From: Dyadobacter soli
GTDB taxonomy: Bacteria; Bacteroidota; Bacteroidia; Cytophagales; Spirosomataceae
Direction: 5' to 3'
Assembly: GCF_900101885.1 (NCBI RefSeq)
Contig: NZ_FNAN01000002.1
Location: 248,001 to 312,000 of the forward strand
DNA length: 64,000 nt
The first letter of the stretch is position 1. Each line of letters begins with the position of its first letter. A model generated the notes under the pieces. The model saw nothing but the letters and a program-made list of their open reading frames with translations. It searched no databases and was not told where the DNA came from. This document shows positions 43,160-52,511 of this stretch, in pieces. Both the position numbers and the translations under genes were made by a program.

Positions 43160-45916
43160 TTAGTAATTAATCAGAGTAGAATAAATATCCAGGTAAAAAT
43201 TTATATTGAAGAGCGACCCATCAACACCATCAACGAATCCATTCATATTCAGATCAGCGCGATCGTAGACATCATAAATATCACTTTTGAACTGAACATT
43301 GAAGTAGGTCCCATCCACGCCATTCACACTGAAATCTTGACTTAAATTTAGATCTCCTACCCGCATACACCATATACCATTCTTTTGAACCATTTGATCT
43401 GGGCTACCGAAGTCATTAGAAGCTTGGGACAACGCATTAGTAAAATCATAGCTGACAACTCCTGAGCTAAAATCTTGAATCGGATTACTCATGATTGAAA
43501 GGTGGTTCCGATGCTTAATAACGATCCTGACGGGCTTCGACTGACTTGCAAAGGTAGGCTGGGACGTTCCATCAACGTTGCCGATGCTGCCACTTGCAAA
43601 GAGAATCAGGCTTTTGGATTCAAGTAAAATAGAAGGATCGACAGCGTCTCTGATTTCTACCTTTACCCAGTCTACCACGTTGCTCATGATGCCTGTATTG
43701 TTTATGGTGGGACTTGTTGTACCGTCACCATATGGGCTCACAGTAGGAAGCAAGCCAGAGTTGAAGCCATAATATGTTTGCAAATTATTATGCATAATAT
43801 CCTCTCCCAAAGTTGTTAATCGTGCTCCTTGAAGAACCACCCGAACATCTAATTGCGGACCTGCACAAGCCTGGTTGCTAACCGTAATCTTCTTGTTCGC
43901 GAAGTCATCATCCCCATCAACTTGCACCCCTGACTTGTTGTAACATTGCTTGCTGGTGTTGTAATAAAATGGATAGTAGTCACCTGGCTCTGTTACACTG
44001 TTTGGGGTTGCTACCTGCTGTCCGGTATGTTTGCGATTACTATACCATCTAAGCTCCCAGCCATTCGGTATTGGGCCAGAATGCACGGCATTTAGGTTCA
44101 CACTTCCCGAAACGCAAGTTGATAATTGACATCCGTCCTCATAAGGGCAAGTTGTCGGTACTTGCTTACTTTGCAATTGAAGCACTTGCGGAGGTGAGAA
44201 GCATTGATTGGCATTGTCATAAAAAAATGCGAAGCATTGGGGCAGGTAGTCAATTTGTGTTGGTGTTGGAATTGGATTCCCAGTGTGCTGGTCATTTGTA
44301 TACCAAACCACGCTCAACCCCGCTGGCGGAGCACCGACCACGAAATCATTTAGATTCAGAGGGGGCTCACCTACCTCGCAATAAAAACTAAGTGTTTGTT
44401 TCAAAGCAACAGGAGTGGAGCCTGCATTACAAGCCTTTGAAACGTTAACGGACGACTTAGACAACTGAGTATTAAAACAACCATTCTGAGTATCGTGACC
44501 GAAGACATAATATTTCCCTGCTCCAACGTGTGTTGGATCGGCAATTGGAGAACCCGTGTGATTTGCCGTAGTATACCATTCCAACACCACGTTGGGGGGC
44601 AGGGAAATATTAGACGGAACGAGTTGAGTAAGGTCATACGTTTGAGCTGGGGCAATTATCTTAACATCTGTTTGTAATAGAGGAACCTCATTGGAAGGAT
44701 CGTTTGGATCGTTGCAACACATTGTTGAACCACCGACTGAAAACATTGCGCTAGTATTAGCTTTGTCAACCGAATAGCATTTATTTTTCGAGTCGAAGTA
44801 GAACGCATAGTAGATGCCTACCGGCGCAGCTTGGGGATTGTCAATCGGGAGCCCTTGGTGCTGATCATTTTTAAACCAGTGTACCTTATAATTCGTGGAG
44901 GCCACCTGAGCAGTGAGGTCTACACCCATTTGGGTTATACAGTCTATCAGCTTCTGATTGCCAGTGAGTGATACTTGGGCAGGTGTTAGCGGAAAAGTAG
45001 CTTTGGCCGTTGAGATTGGAGTATTATAGCAACCTCCTGGCGACTTGTAAAAAGCATAGTAATATTTTCCCGCTGCCTTGGCAGTTGCCGTCTTGGCTTC
45101 TTCCTCCGTCAATTGCGTGTAGGAACTATTTGGGTTTACACCCCAGACTGGAACTACACCCGCTGGTGCGGCAGGAGTACTGCTCGTAATAAGATTATAC
45201 AAATTGGTAGTCTCGCAAGGAAATGGCGTGCTTAGGATATTGCCTCCGTGGAAAAGTGCGACCTGACCGCCCGGGATAACACAATCGAAAGGCTTGGAGT
45301 CGATATCAAAATTAATAAGCGAGGTTTGCTGAGCATTTGACGCACCGGATAAATAGAACACGAGGCTTGTTGAAGGTGCAGTGAAAGTTAATGTTTCTTC
45401 AATCCATTTTTCAACATTACTACCCGGCACGAAAGTCGTTGTTTTACTAGTTATGCCGCTACCATTTACTGTTTTAACCTCAATATTAGCAGAAGTTGCA
45501 TAGTCGGTAGGAGGATATCCAGGACTCACATTTATATCCGCGCGGGCTGTCATAACATAATAATGTAATGTATAATTAGCCCCAATCTCGAATCCGCTTA
45601 CTTCGGCTTTTACTTTATTGGTATTATCCAGTGTTAGAAAAACCCCTGCATTATTTTTACCGACCGCTTTACTGAATGACGGAGGCGGCAAAAATGAATT
45701 TATCCACGGTTTGAACAAATACCCACCCACTTTATCAACATTGGAAACCGAAACCGGCCCACCGGCGACAACCGTATAACCCGGAGGGGTACAGTACAAG
45801 CACGGCGCGTCCGTATAGGTCTTGGGAAAATTAACGGATAGATTAATATCCTGCGCAAGCGAAACGTTAAGAAACGTCAGTACAATTATTAATGTGTGTA
45901 AAATAAACTTCTTCAT
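43160..45916 (-). CDS. Large secreted repeat protein with dockerin-like C-terminus
   Basis: 918 residues from ATG 45916 (an open frame reaches 45949). Signal peptide FILHTLIIVLTFLNVSLAQD. After an N-terminal carbohydrate-binding-like beta domain (about 30-230, ending with ASNAQQTSLINFDIDSK), five copies of an about 90-residue module occur, each holding W-Y/F-x-N-x-x-H-x-G, then G-x-Y-Y-x-F and a N-x-C-F/Y (for example EWYTTANHTGSPIADPTHVG, VVWYTNDQHTGNPI, LRWYSNRKHTGQQV). The last 70 residues carry two Ca-binding-like loops, ADLNMNGFVDGVDG being closest to a dockerin loop. No type A tail is visible at its end; it stops in NINFYLDIYSTLINY. Confidence 0.8.
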   Translation of the reverse strand: MKKFILHTLIIVLTFLNVSLAQDINLSVNFPKTYTDAPCLYCTPPGYTVVAGGPVSVSNVDKVGGYLFKPWINSFLPPPSFSKAVGKNNAGVFLTLDNTNKVKAEVSGFEIGANYTLHYYVMTARADINVSPGYPPTDYATSANIEVKTVNGSGITSKTTTFVPGSNVEKWIEETLTFTAPSTSLVFYLSGASNAQQTSLINFDIDSKPFDCVIPGGQVALFHGGNILSTPFPCETTNLYNLITSSTPAAPAGVVPVWGVNPNSSYTQLTEEEAKTATAKAAGKYYYAFYKSPGGCYNTPISTAKATFPLTPAQVSLTGNQKLIDCITQMGVDLTAQVASTNYKVHWFKNDQHQGLPIDNPQAAPVGIYYAFYFDSKNKCYSVDKANTSAMFSVGGSTMCCNDPNDPSNEVPLLQTDVKIIAPAQTYDLTQLVPSNISLPPNVVLEWYTTANHTGSPIADPTHVGAGKYYVFGHDTQNGCFNTQLSKSSVNVSKACNAGSTPVALKQTLSFYCEVGEPPLNLNDFVVGAPPAGLSVVWYTNDQHTGNPIPTPTQIDYLPQCFAFFYDNANQCFSPPQVLQLQSKQVPTTCPYEDGCQLSTCVSGSVNLNAVHSGPIPNGWELRWYSNRKHTGQQVATPNSVTEPGDYYPFYYNTSKQCYNKSGVQVDGDDDFANKKITVSNQACAGPQLDVRVVLQGARLTTLGEDIMHNNLQTYYGFNSGLLPTVSPYGDGTTSPTINNTGIMSNVVDWVKVEIRDAVDPSILLESKSLILFASGSIGNVDGTSQPTFASQSKPVRIVIKHRNHLSIMSNPIQDFSSGVVSYDFTNALSQASNDFGSPDQMVQKNGIWCMRVGDLNLSQDFSVNGVDGTYFNVQFKSDIYDVYDRADLNMNGFVDGVDGSLFNINFYLDIYSTLINY

Positions 45917-46292
45917 AATTATATACGTTTGAGTGAATCTAGTTTTCAAAACTTGAATTCGGAAGGTGTTACTTATTCTTTTTGACTTTCATTTGTTCAG
46001 CTGATTTAAATTTGATGTTCAAATCTACACTCAACATTCCACTCAAAAAGAATCCGATGAGTATAAGGCAGGCTTCAAAAAACTATCGGTATTTCTTGTA
46101 GATACCGTAAATCTGATACCGTAATTATCAATAAAAACCCACCCATCTTACAAGGAATTGTAAAAGAAACCGGCACTCAATTCACAAGCATTTGGATTTA
46201 AAAGAAGAAGCCGCGGCAAATTGCCGCGGCTTGGATTCTGACGACCGGTAGAATAAGCCCTTCGCGACAGCGCCGCGGCCAGTGAGCGAGGA
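45917..46292. other. 376-base non-coding gap
   Basis: No ORF with clear coding signs. It is AT-rich up to about 46190 and must hold the promoter of the secreted-protein operon. The terminator at 46208-46232 lies in its left-facing part. A run of AT-rich sequence with TTTTTGACTTTC at 45977 was noted but no consensus pair. Confidence 0.4.
46208..46232 (-). terminator. Perfect palindromic terminator of the small membrane protein gene
   Basis: AAGCCGCGGCAA (46208-46219), A, TTGCCGCGGCTT (46221-46232): a perfect 12-bp stem. On the minus strand CTTCTTCTTTTAAAT follows, a U-rich tail, so it ends transcription of the gene at 46293-46577. Confidence 0.8.
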
Positions 46293-46577
46293 CTAGCGCC
46301 AATTGGGCCGGAAAATAATGAGAAGCAGAATGAAGATGACCGTGACAATGAGCGGTACCGCCATTAGCCAGACCATAACAGATGCGGTCGTCAGGTCGCC
46401 TGTATATATAAAGAAGAGAGAAACGAGAATGACTGCACCGATCGACGCCATCACGATCCAGAAGTAATGCCGTGGCTCTTCGGGTTCTTTCTTCCTAATT
46501 ACATAATACAAGTAGTAGCAACCTACCGCCAGAATAACGGCGCAATCGATAAGGAGGCCTGTTAGGTAAATTTTCAT
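46293..46577 (-). CDS. Small membrane protein with three helices
   Basis: 94 residues. Three hydrophobic segments are seen: LLIDCAVILAVGCYYLYYVI (about 8-27), WIVMASIGAVILVSLFFIY (about 40-58) and MVWLMAVPLIVTVIFILLLI (about 68-88), separated by a short charged loop (RKKEPEEPRHY). There is no signal motif. Unrecognised family; a membrane protein of unknown role. A stable terminator directly after it supports expression. Confidence 0.7.
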   Translation of the reverse strand: MKIYLTGLLIDCAVILAVGCYYLYYVIRKKEPEEPRHYFWIVMASIGAVILVSLFFIYTGDLTTASVMVWLMAVPLIVTVIFILLLIIFRPNWR

Positions 46578-46796
46578 AACAAATCAGTTTTTGATGAATA
46601 ACTAGTTAACCGGCGGTGTCTTAGGTTAAAGTTGATCGGGAATACCGGATAATAAAAAAGGGATGTATTAACGGCGAACTATCAATGATTGAATGGTCAA
46701 ACTAGTTACTGCGATGCCACGTATCACCTAAGGGCTCAATCCAGGAGCCACTGCCGTTAAAACAGCCACGGCGGCCTTTCAGTCATTATAGTTTAC

Positions 46797-46827
46797 TTTG
46801 GTTTGAGATATAGCTAGCTTACATTTT
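46797..46827 (+). promoter_or_regulatory. Candidate promoter of the propeller/LytS sensor gene
   Basis: TTTG at 46797-46800, a 19-base spacer and TACATTTT at 46820-46827, seven of eight bases to TAnnTTTG. A start near 46834 leaves a 16-base leader. Plausible, unproved. Confidence 0.35.
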
Positions 46828-46849
46828 CATTAGAAAATCCCGGTCCCTC

Positions 46850-49800
46850 ATGTGGTTACGTCTGGCGCTATGGCTTCTGCTTTTTGCTATCTCCGCACTT
46901 CGGGTGGAGGCACAGTTTATTTTTCAGAACCTGAACGAGGACGATGGCCTGCTCACGAAGTTTTCAAGATGCTTGTATAAGGATAGAAACGGATTCCTCT
47001 GGATTGGGACCGCCGATGGGCTATATAGGTTTGACGGAAATTTTGTCAAACGCTATACAGGCATTAAAAATGAACGGATCGTTGCGACTGCCATTCAGCC
47101 GATCGACAACGGGGCCAGGTTACTGATTGGAACACCTGACGGCATCCGTATATTCGATAGCGGAAGCAGCAGCTTCAAGACCGATCCAAGATTTACCGCC
47201 GTATCCAGGGAAGCAATTGTCGGAATCAAAAAGGACGGTTATAAAAGGTTGTGGATTTTGTGCGATAAAAAGATATTCCTCTTCCAAGACAATGCAGTTA
47301 CCTCTATTGAACAAATCCTGCCAGGTGCAGGTCGGCTGTCCGATTTCGAACCTAGCCTTTACAATGGAGGCACCTTCGCCTGGGATTCGCTCAGAAACGG
47401 CTTTTGGGTGGGCGGAAAACAATGCTTTTTTATCGATTGCCGGAAGAATATGATTTACGACAGTACCAACTGCCCTTTTTACGCACCATTACTAAAAAAG
47501 AGTAACGTTACTGCCATTGCACTCAATTCCCGGCATAATATATGGTATTCGTCACACACCGATTTCCCGATCGGTTACATTGATTTTCAACAGAAGCAAA
47601 TAACCGGTTACCGGGAGGTTCAGGGAAAGAAAATAGAAACCGCCAGCAACCTGATATTTATCGATAAACAGGACAGGATCTGGACATCTCATTTGAACTA
47701 TGCCGAATACTTCAAGGAACCTAACAAGCCCATCATCCCGATCCCGTACAGCCAGGACGCCCCTTACTCAATCGCATACCGGCGATTTTATGATGCTATG
47801 GAGGATTCGGAAGGCAACCTATGGTTCGCGACCCTCAACGGTGTGAGCAAACTGCAATTCAATTCCCCATTTCGGAACATTTACCGGCTTCCCAATTTCC
47901 CCTTTTTCCTGGAAACAGGATTTGCCCAGGCAGGCCATATTTCCGTGTCGGATTCTATCATCTTTGCGTCAAAGCTGGATGGGTTGATACGGCTGGAAAA
48001 GGGACGCCCCGGCTTTCAGAGGCATACCGTCAGCCAAGACAGTTTAATCAAGAATTTTTTCCTCATGACTGCCAAAGTAGGACAAAACTGGTGGGCATGC
48101 GCAACGTCAGGAGTCTTTTTTCTCCGCAACGGAGGTCCCAGGATCGAGCAAGTGAAGGAGATAAGACGCAGCATTCGCGGAGAGAAAACCAATTTAATTT
48201 TTGCGGACCGAAAAGGCAGGATATGGTTTCACGTCGAAAATGATGGCATTTATCGTTTTGACCCTAAAACCAGACAATGTCAACGTTTTGACGGAACCGA
48301 TCCCAAGAGTGGGCTATTTAAATACACACATGTATCAAGCTTCGTTCAACTCGCAACCGGCGACATCATTTTCTCTATGATCGGCGTTGGGCTACTAAGA
48401 TTTGCGCTCGACAGTGAACGGTTTTCGTCGATCAGTGTACGTAATCCCGGCAAATTTGTACCTGGTAAAATCATTGAGGACAAAAGCGGTAATATATGGA
48501 TATCCATTTTGGACCAAGGTGTCTATAAAATGGGTCTCAATGGCAAAGTGCTCGATAGCCTCAACCACAATCTGGACTTTTCTTTTGCCTATTCTGTGAG
48601 CCTGGCCCTGGATTCGCGCGGGGCACTTTGGGGCGGCAGTGCGAATGGTCTGTTTTACACTTTCCCCGGCAGTCGGGAAGTTATCCGGGTTAAAATCAAT
48701 TTAGGCAAAACACTTCAAGACTATTGGTTCCACGTCAGCACGTACAAGGGCATGGTGTACGCGGTTATGCTTGACCACATTGTAGAAATAGATCCTTCCA
48801 AATTTTCCTCGATACCTGTTAAACACGCTCCGCTAATTACTTCGTTTCGGGTATTCGGGAAAGAGGTTTCGGATTTTTTGCATTCGGGAATCGAGTTGGA
48901 GCCAGATCAGGACTTTGTTACGTTTCAGTATGCTTCGCTGTACCATCGCGATATCCCTTCCCTCCAATATAGTTATCAATTGGAAGGCATCGACAAAAAT
49001 TGGGTAAACGCCGGGCGAAATTTGTCTGTCAGTTACAACAGCCTGGGCCACGGTGACTATGTTTTTAAAGTGAGAAGCACAGGTCAGGATGGCAAATGGA
49101 TGAAACAGATTACGACAATCCCCATCCGGGTTCTACCCAACTGGTGGCAAACCTGGTGGTTTTTCGTGCTGGTCGGTGTGCTTACATGTACCTTCATCGA
49201 CCTGGCTTACACCGGATATCTGGGCCGGAAACACAAGGCACAAAATGTCAAAGCAATCGAGTACTTCTTGAATTCAGTGTATGGAGATAATTCAGTTACC
49301 GAAATTTGCTGGGATATAGCGCGCAATTGTACCTCCCAATTGCATTTTGAAGATTGCACCGTCTTTTTATGGGATGAGAGCAAGCAAAAATTAGTGCAAA
49401 AAGCTGCCCACAGTTCTGTGAACAATAGTGAGAGCGAAATCGTCGACCCGCTGGAAATAGAATTGGGGAAAGGCATTGTGGGTATCGCGGGCAGCTGTAA
49501 AAAGACAATCATTGTCCCCGACACCACGGTAGACAAAGACTATGTACGTCACGACGCCAGCAAACTTTCAGAAATTGCCGTCCCTATTCTGCATGAAGGA
49601 AAACTCATCGGCGTATTAGATTCAGAGCACAGTAAGAAAGATTTCTTCACCAATGATCAAGTGCACACCCTGGTCACTATCGCATCCATCAATGCAAATA
49701 AAATTGCAGAGGCACAGGCGGAAGAAGCGAGCGCCCAAAAGGAAATCATGCTCCTGGAAATCAACCGGATGCTTGCAGAAAGCCAATTAATGGCGCTCAG

Positions 49801-50428
49801 GGCTCAAATGAATCCGCATTTCGTGTTCAACTGCCTGAACAGCATCCAGGAGTGCATTGTCACGCAGAAGTATCGCGAGGCGAGCAAGTACCTCAACAAA
49901 TTTTCGAAACTCTTCCGGATGGTACTCAACAACTCCGACCGGAACCTGGTGACGATCGAGGAAGAGAAAAACGTGCTCGAACTATATCTCGAACTTGAAC
50001 AAATGCGGTTCGAACAGAGCTTCGTTTACCGCATCGATATCGACGACGAGTTGGAAGCCGACGATATCCTCCTGCCCTCGATGCTTTTACAGCCGTACGT
50101 TGAAAATGCAATCTGGCACGGACTCATGCATAAAGATGGCTACCGCGAACTAAAAATCTCTTTCGACCGCATCGACGAGGAAATTTTCCAATGCAAAATC
50201 GATGATAACGGGGTTGGCCGGCAGAAGTCGTTTGAGATCCGCGAACGGAATGCTACCACCAGGCCGCACAAGTCAAAAGGCTTGCAGATTGCCAAAGACC
50301 GCCTTACGCTGATCGACCGGCAAGGCCAGCATGCTTCGGTTGAAATCGTGGATAAATATGATTCGAACGACATCGCTACTGGCACCATGATCGTGATCGA
50401 GCTTTCCACTTCCCTGGAAAATACCTGA
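46850..50428 (+). CDS. Sensor protein: two-component regulator propeller, Y_Y_Y, GAF, LytS-type histidine kinase
   Basis: 1192 residues. Signal peptide (LWLLLFAISALRVEAQ), then periplasmic beta-propeller repeats (KDRNGFLWIGTADGLYRFDG is typical) to about 690, a Y_Y_Y domain (SYQLEGIDKNWVNAGRNLS, ~705-755), one membrane helix near 768-788, a GAF domain (about 800-955), and a LytS-type kinase core with His990 in QMNPHFVFNCLNSI, then a HATPase with VENAIWHGLMHK and DNGVGRQKS. It senses a periplasmic ligand, probably polysaccharide-like; GAF is a second input. It is the partner of the following LytTR regulator, 47 bases downstream. Confidence 0.93.
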   Translation: MWLRLALWLLLFAISALRVEAQFIFQNLNEDDGLLTKFSRCLYKDRNGFLWIGTADGLYRFDGNFVKRYTGIKNERIVATAIQPIDNGARLLIGTPDGIRIFDSGSSSFKTDPRFTAVSREAIVGIKKDGYKRLWILCDKKIFLFQDNAVTSIEQILPGAGRLSDFEPSLYNGGTFAWDSLRNGFWVGGKQCFFIDCRKNMIYDSTNCPFYAPLLKKSNVTAIALNSRHNIWYSSHTDFPIGYIDFQQKQITGYREVQGKKIETASNLIFIDKQDRIWTSHLNYAEYFKEPNKPIIPIPYSQDAPYSIAYRRFYDAMEDSEGNLWFATLNGVSKLQFNSPFRNIYRLPNFPFFLETGFAQAGHISVSDSIIFASKLDGLIRLEKGRPGFQRHTVSQDSLIKNFFLMTAKVGQNWWACATSGVFFLRNGGPRIEQVKEIRRSIRGEKTNLIFADRKGRIWFHVENDGIYRFDPKTRQCQRFDGTDPKSGLFKYTHVSSFVQLATGDIIFSMIGVGLLRFALDSERFSSISVRNPGKFVPGKIIEDKSGNIWISILDQGVYKMGLNGKVLDSLNHNLDFSFAYSVSLALDSRGALWGGSANGLFYTFPGSREVIRVKINLGKTLQDYWFHVSTYKGMVYAVMLDHIVEIDPSKFSSIPVKHAPLITSFRVFGKEVSDFLHSGIELEPDQDFVTFQYASLYHRDIPSLQYSYQLEGIDKNWVNAGRNLSVSYNSLGHGDYVFKVRSTGQDGKWMKQITTIPIRVLPNWWQTWWFFVLVGVLTCTFIDLAYTGYLGRKHKAQNVKAIEYFLNSVYGDNSVTEICWDIARNCTSQLHFEDCTVFLWDESKQKLVQKAAHSSVNNSESEIVDPLEIELGKGIVGIAGSCKKTIIVPDTTVDKDYVRHDASKLSEIAVPILHEGKLIGVLDSEHSKKDFFTNDQVHTLVTIASINANKIAEAQAEEASAQKEIMLLEINRMLAESQLMALRAQMNPHFVFNCLNSIQECIVTQKYREASKYLNKFSKLFRMVLNNSDRNLVTIEEEKNVLELYLELEQMRFEQSFVYRIDIDDELEADDILLPSMLLQPYVENAIWHGLMHKDGYRELKISFDRIDEEIFQCKIDDNGVGRQKSFEIRERNATTRPHKSKGLQIAKDRLTLIDRQGQHASVEIVDKYDSNDIATGTMIVIELSTSLENT

Positions 50429-50475
50429 AATACAAACAAGCACACCCATTTTACACATTAAATACACCTGAACTT

Positions 50476-51231
50476 ATGTTAAAAACACTAATCATCGATG
50501 ACGAGCAGAAAGCACGCAATGTTCTGAACCACTACCTGAGCACTTCGATTTCGCATGAAGTCGATGTGCGCCATGCGGAATCGGTACAAGACGCACTGAA
50601 AGTACTGGACGGCTTCCAGCCTGACATTGTTTTTCTGGACGTTGAAATGCCGCACCAGAACGGATTCGAATTTTTGCTGGCCCGGAAAAATCCGCCTTAC
50701 GACATTGTTTTTACAACCGCCTTCAATCAATATGCGATTCAGGCGATCCGGTTCAGCGCATTGGACTATCTGTTGAAACCCGTCGATCCGGAAGAACTGC
50801 AATCGGCGATCGACCGCCATCTCGAAAAGACAAAAGGCAAACCGAAACAGGAAACGCAACAGCTCTACGACAACCTGGTCCACAATATCGAAAAGAAGAA
50901 TATCAGGGAGTTCCGGCTGGCGGTGCCATCGAGCGAGGGCGTGTTCTTCTTCACACTGGATGAAATTCTCCGGCTCGAAGCCGATAAGAATTACACGGCC
51001 ATTCACCTCGTAGGCAAGCGGCCGTTCCTGGCCAGCAAAACCCTCAAACATTTCGATGAGATGCTGGGGGAATTCAATTTCATCCGTACGCACAAATCGC
51101 ACCTGGTGAATCCGAAATACATCAAGCAGGTAACGCACAACAACCAATTTCTGCTGCTTTCAGACGGTTCGCGGATCGAGATTTCACGCCGTAAAAAAGA
51201 ACTCGTGCAGCAGTACCTGAAACTGAAATGA
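50476..51231 (+). CDS. LytTR-family response regulator
   Basis: 251 residues. Receiver domain with IIDDEQKA and phospho-Asp55 in VFLDVEMPHQNG, DYLLKPVDPEEL with Lys; then the LytTR DNA-binding domain from about 145, with VFFFTLDEILRLEADKNYT and RTHKSHLVNPKYIKQV. It is coupled with the upstream sensor gene by position. Convergent with the DUF3037 gene with a 4-base gap. Target genes are not visible. Confidence 0.95.
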   Translation: MLKTLIIDDEQKARNVLNHYLSTSISHEVDVRHAESVQDALKVLDGFQPDIVFLDVEMPHQNGFEFLLARKNPPYDIVFTTAFNQYAIQAIRFSALDYLLKPVDPEELQSAIDRHLEKTKGKPKQETQQLYDNLVHNIEKKNIREFRLAVPSSEGVFFFTLDEILRLEADKNYTAIHLVGKRPFLASKTLKHFDEMLGEFNFIRTHKSHLVNPKYIKQVTHNNQFLLLSDGSRIEISRRKKELVQQYLKLK

Positions 51232-51235
51232 TGGC

Positions 51236-51622
51236 CTACTTAACCTGCTGCACGAAAAGCAGGTTCAATGTATCTTCCGGGTCGGCGCAAAACCCCGGAT
51301 GGACTTTGGATGTCTGCAAAACCGTACTGCGTGTGGCCGTCAGCCAACGGAATCGCGACGCGGCGGGTAATGCGGCGATAGGGCTACCACATTGCCGGTT
51401 ACCCTCGCAAATCTGCCTGAATGCATGGAGGTAATCTTCAACCTCGGCCAAATCAGTTTCTCGCGCAAAAGCGCCAAAGCGATCCTGGTCGATTTCTGAA
51501 ATACATTTAAGAAAACCACGGGAAGGACAGTACAGCACGACGCCGACATTGATGAACTCCTCCCGCTCCACACGCGGCACAATGCGTAAAACCGCATATT
51601 CGTATAAAAATCTATCTGGCAT
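51236..51622 (-). CDS. DUF3037 protein
   Basis: 128 residues from ATG 51622 (a GTG one codon upstream is also open). Conserved signature at the start: LYEYAVLRIVPRVEREEFINVGVVLYCPS (the family's E-x-x-N-V-G-V-V-L-x-C). Later motifs: NRQCGSPIAALPAASRFRWLTATRSTVLQ. Its start lies inside the end of the HipA-like gene (11-base overlap), so they are translated together. DUF3037 is regularly found next to HipA-like kinases; role unknown. Confidence 0.85.
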   Translation of the reverse strand: MPDRFLYEYAVLRIVPRVEREEFINVGVVLYCPSRGFLKCISEIDQDRFGAFARETDLAEVEDYLHAFRQICEGNRQCGSPIAALPAASRFRWLTATRSTVLQTSKVHPGFCADPEDTLNLLFVQQVK

Positions 51623-52397
51623 CACGCGCTCCTTTCACAAAGATTTCGGACACAGACAGGCGGGCCTGCAAATAAGAAATGTAGGCCTGCCGGTGTTCAT
51701 CGGCCGATTCAAATGGAGAATCGTTCAGCAGCCAATCATCAGGAATCAGGGACACCACGGCCGGTATAATGCCGCCTGCCAGCCGTCCGCTGAATTCGGC
51801 ATTCACCTCGTCTAGCATGGACGCGCTCCGAAGCAATACATGATCTTTGATTTGCACAAAGGGTCTCCGGGCCTGCTCTTCCCAATTCTGCCAGGAATGG
51901 TGAAAATAAAGCGCCGCTCCGTGGTCGATCAGCCAGAGCTCCTTGTGCCACATGAGCATATTGGTATTGCGGGCCGTGCGGTCGACATTGGTCAGAAAGC
52001 TATCGAGCCAAACGATTTCCGACGCCAGACGTGGTTCCACCTTGGTGACCACCGGGTCAAATGTAATCGCGCCCGAGAGGTAATGCATGGCCAGATTAAG
52101 GCCCGTGCTCGCTTTGAGCAGATCCTGGATCTCCTCATCGGGCTCTGTCCTGCCGAAGCCCTCATCGAGGTTCGCGAAAACAATTTCGGGTACTTTGAGC
52201 CCCAGAAAACGGGCCAACTCCCCTCCTATCAGTTCGGAAATCAATGCTTTGGTCCCCTGCCCGGCACCTCTGAACTTCAATACATAAAGGAAATCGTCGT
52301 CGGCCTCCGCAATGGCGGGAAGCGAGCCGCCTTCCCTGAGTGGCGTCAGGTAGCGAAGCACATTCACGGTTCGCAAGCTCAAAAGATCGTTATTCAC
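51612..52397 (-). CDS. HipA-like kinase of the HipA_2 type, partner of DUF3037
   Basis: 261 residues. It has VLKFRGAGQGTKALISELIGG (a nucleotide-binding loop-like region, residues ~40-60), IVWLDSFLTNVDRTARNTNM with the D-R-x-x-x-N-x-N catalytic-type block, and LWLIDHGAALYFHHSW with a second acidic residue. It is shorter than HipA (about 440 residues) because HipA's N-subdomain is reduced. A HipB-type HTH partner is absent; instead DUF3037 overlaps it. Function may be protein or nucleotide phosphorylation, unproved. Confidence 0.82.
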   Translation of the reverse strand: MNNDLLSLRTVNVLRYLTPLREGGSLPAIAEADDDFLYVLKFRGAGQGTKALISELIGGELARFLGLKVPEIVFANLDEGFGRTEPDEEIQDLLKASTGLNLAMHYLSGAITFDPVVTKVEPRLASEIVWLDSFLTNVDRTARNTNMLMWHKELWLIDHGAALYFHHSWQNWEEQARRPFVQIKDHVLLRSASMLDEVNAEFSGRLAGGIIPAVVSLIPDDWLLNDSPFESADEHRQAYISYLQARLSVSEIFVKGARDAR

Positions 52398-52511
52398 TGG
52401 AAGCAGCTAAGTCTGTTGAAAGCGCCGAAGTTAGTGATTTTGGAAAAAATTCTGCGCTGATTAATTCTCGACCGCTTTCGTTCTGCACTTTTTTATGGAC
52501 AGAAATACTGT

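Noticed and set aside
51612..52397. HipBA toxin-antitoxin module
   Set aside because: No HTH HipB gene is adjacent; the neighbour is DUF3037, so the classic HipBA name is not used.
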